Assembly (NCBI RefSeq): GCF_003217515.1
Contig: NZ_QJSX01000028.1
Span: forward strand, 1 to 31,157
Direction: 5' to 3'
Origin: Deinococcus yavapaiensis KR-236
Lineage (GTDB): Bacteria; Deinococcota; Deinococci; Deinococcales; Deinococcaceae
Length of the DNA: 31,157 bases
Shown here: one piece after another, positions 30,671 to 31,157 of the stretch
How positions within the stretch are numbered: the stretch's first letter is position 1
How the letters are laid out: the number at the start of each line of letters is the position of its first letter
Position numbers and translations under genes: made by a program
Notes under the pieces: model-generated
What the model was told of the DNA's origin: nothing
The model's input: only the letters and a program-made list of their open reading frames with translations
The model's database searches: none

Positions 30671-30993
30671 CGTCGGGGGAGCGGTTCGGGAATCTCGCGT
30701 TTCGGTTAGGGCGCCGTGTCGAGGCTCTGGAAATAGTGTTTCCAGCCCTGCTTCTTTCAAGCTCGACCGGGGAGCACGCTCGCCGGGGAGCGTGGCGCTC
30801 GAACTAGGGAATTCGACGGTACGTTCGCGGCTTCTCCTCCGTTCCACGAAGGTCGTTCTGGATGCCCGAGCAAAGGACGGGCCTTCAGTCGAAATGCTCG
30901 TCGCGCCGATAACACCGGCACCCTGTCAAGTCTTCCACTGATAAACGACGAGCGGGAACCACAGTGGTTTCCGCTCGTCGCTGTTGGCGCGTG
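30671..30993. other. 323-bp gap after the esterase
   Basis: Hairpins that could terminate the esterase transcript are CTGGAAA/TTTCCAG (30727-30745, 5-nt loop) and CACGCTC/GAGCGTG (30775-30794, 6-nt loop). Neither has a T-run. The strong hairpin at 30946-30980 belongs to the minus-strand gene at the window end. No gene is seen. Confidence 0.4.
30943..30980 (-). terminator. Terminator of the partial gene at the window end
   Basis: CGACGAGCGGGAACCAC (30946-30962) and its near-complement (30964-30980) form a 14- to 17-bp stem with one mismatch. On the minus strand it is followed by TTTAT, and it lies 14 bp beyond the TAA at 30994, so it is a good intrinsic terminator. Confidence 0.75.
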
Positions 30994-31157
30994 TTATTGC
31001 CCGTTGTTGGTGACGACGACGTTGGCTTGCACGTTCACACTCTGCCCGGTGGACGTGTTCTTCAACGTCAACACCACCGGGTACACGCCGTTGCCTTGCC
31101 ACCCGTCGCTGTACGCGATCACGTCCACGCGCAGCATGCCGTGTTGCAGGGCGGTCG
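30994..31157 (-). CDS. C-terminal end of an unidentified protein (5' end outside window)
   Basis: The minus strand reads 53 codons from the window edge to the TAA at 30994. The end is GQSVNVQANVVVTNNGQ, with a preceding stretch VDVIAYSDGWQGNGVYPVVLTLKNTSTG. The alternating polar/hydrophobic, Thr/Asn/Val-rich pattern suggests a beta-sandwich domain of an exported or surface protein, possibly Ig-like. It is followed by an intrinsic terminator at 30943-30980. No further identification is possible without the 5' part. Confidence 0.6.
   Translation of the reverse strand, partial: TALQHGMLRVDVIAYSDGWQGNGVYPVVLTLKNTSTGQSVNVQANVVVTNNGQ

Overview
This is a GC-rich bacterial chromosome segment, most likely from Deinococcus or a close relative. 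The clues are a BTAD/SARP-type regulator fused to an AAA+ ATPase and TPR domain, a delta-60 repeat protein, very GC-rich codon use, and several TANNNT -10 boxes sitting 5-7 nt before a start codon, the leaderless promoter style common in Deinococcus. The assignment is inferred; no 16S or marker gene is present. No tRNA, rRNA, CRISPR array, insertion sequence or phage gene is visible.

Layout, left to right. (1) 1-8.4 kb: a ketopantoate-reductase-like enzyme, then a large BTAD/AAA/TPR regulator (3017-6412) flanked by two genes for exported proteins: a divergent alpha/beta-hydrolase-like protein and a downstream delta-60 repeat protein. Both flanking genes carry the same promoter architecture, a CGTCACA heptamer repeated with an 11-bp period and placed 10 bp upstream of a TANNNT -10. 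This is the arrangement expected of a SARP target and is the strongest candidate for a small undescribed regulon. (2) 8.6-11.2 kb: a stand-alone double-PAS protein, an MBL-fold hydrolase preceded by an overlapping 14-residue leader ORF, and a small membrane protein. (3) 11.2-15.3 kb: a DHA2-type MFS exporter with about 640 residues of two-tier helical repeats inserted before its last membrane helix, divergent from a MarR regulator with an evident operator between them. (4) 15.3-20 kb: an aldo/keto reductase, a YbjJ-like MFS protein with a perfect hairpin in its leader, and a LysR regulator divergent from an F420-dependent-NADP-reductase-like protein across a nested palindrome.

(5) 20.3-26.7 kb: a PadR/DUF4188 divergent pair with a 23-bp operator, then a TetR regulator divergent from a tightly overlapping four-gene operon (alpha/beta hydrolase, short-chain dehydrogenase, HSL-type esterase, flavin monooxygenase). 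The operon looks like an alcohol-ketone-ester-acid oxidation route resembling the core of the mycobacterial mymA locus. (6) 26.8-31.2 kb: a PaaI-like thioesterase broken by three frame changes, a beta-hydroxyacid dehydrogenase, an Lrp/AsnC regulator, two small divergent hypothetical genes, an exported IroE/Fes-type esterase, and the 3' end of a further protein cut by the window edge.

The recurring theme is one regulator beside or divergent from one small catabolic, efflux or exported-protein unit, with recognisable palindromes or direct repeats between them.
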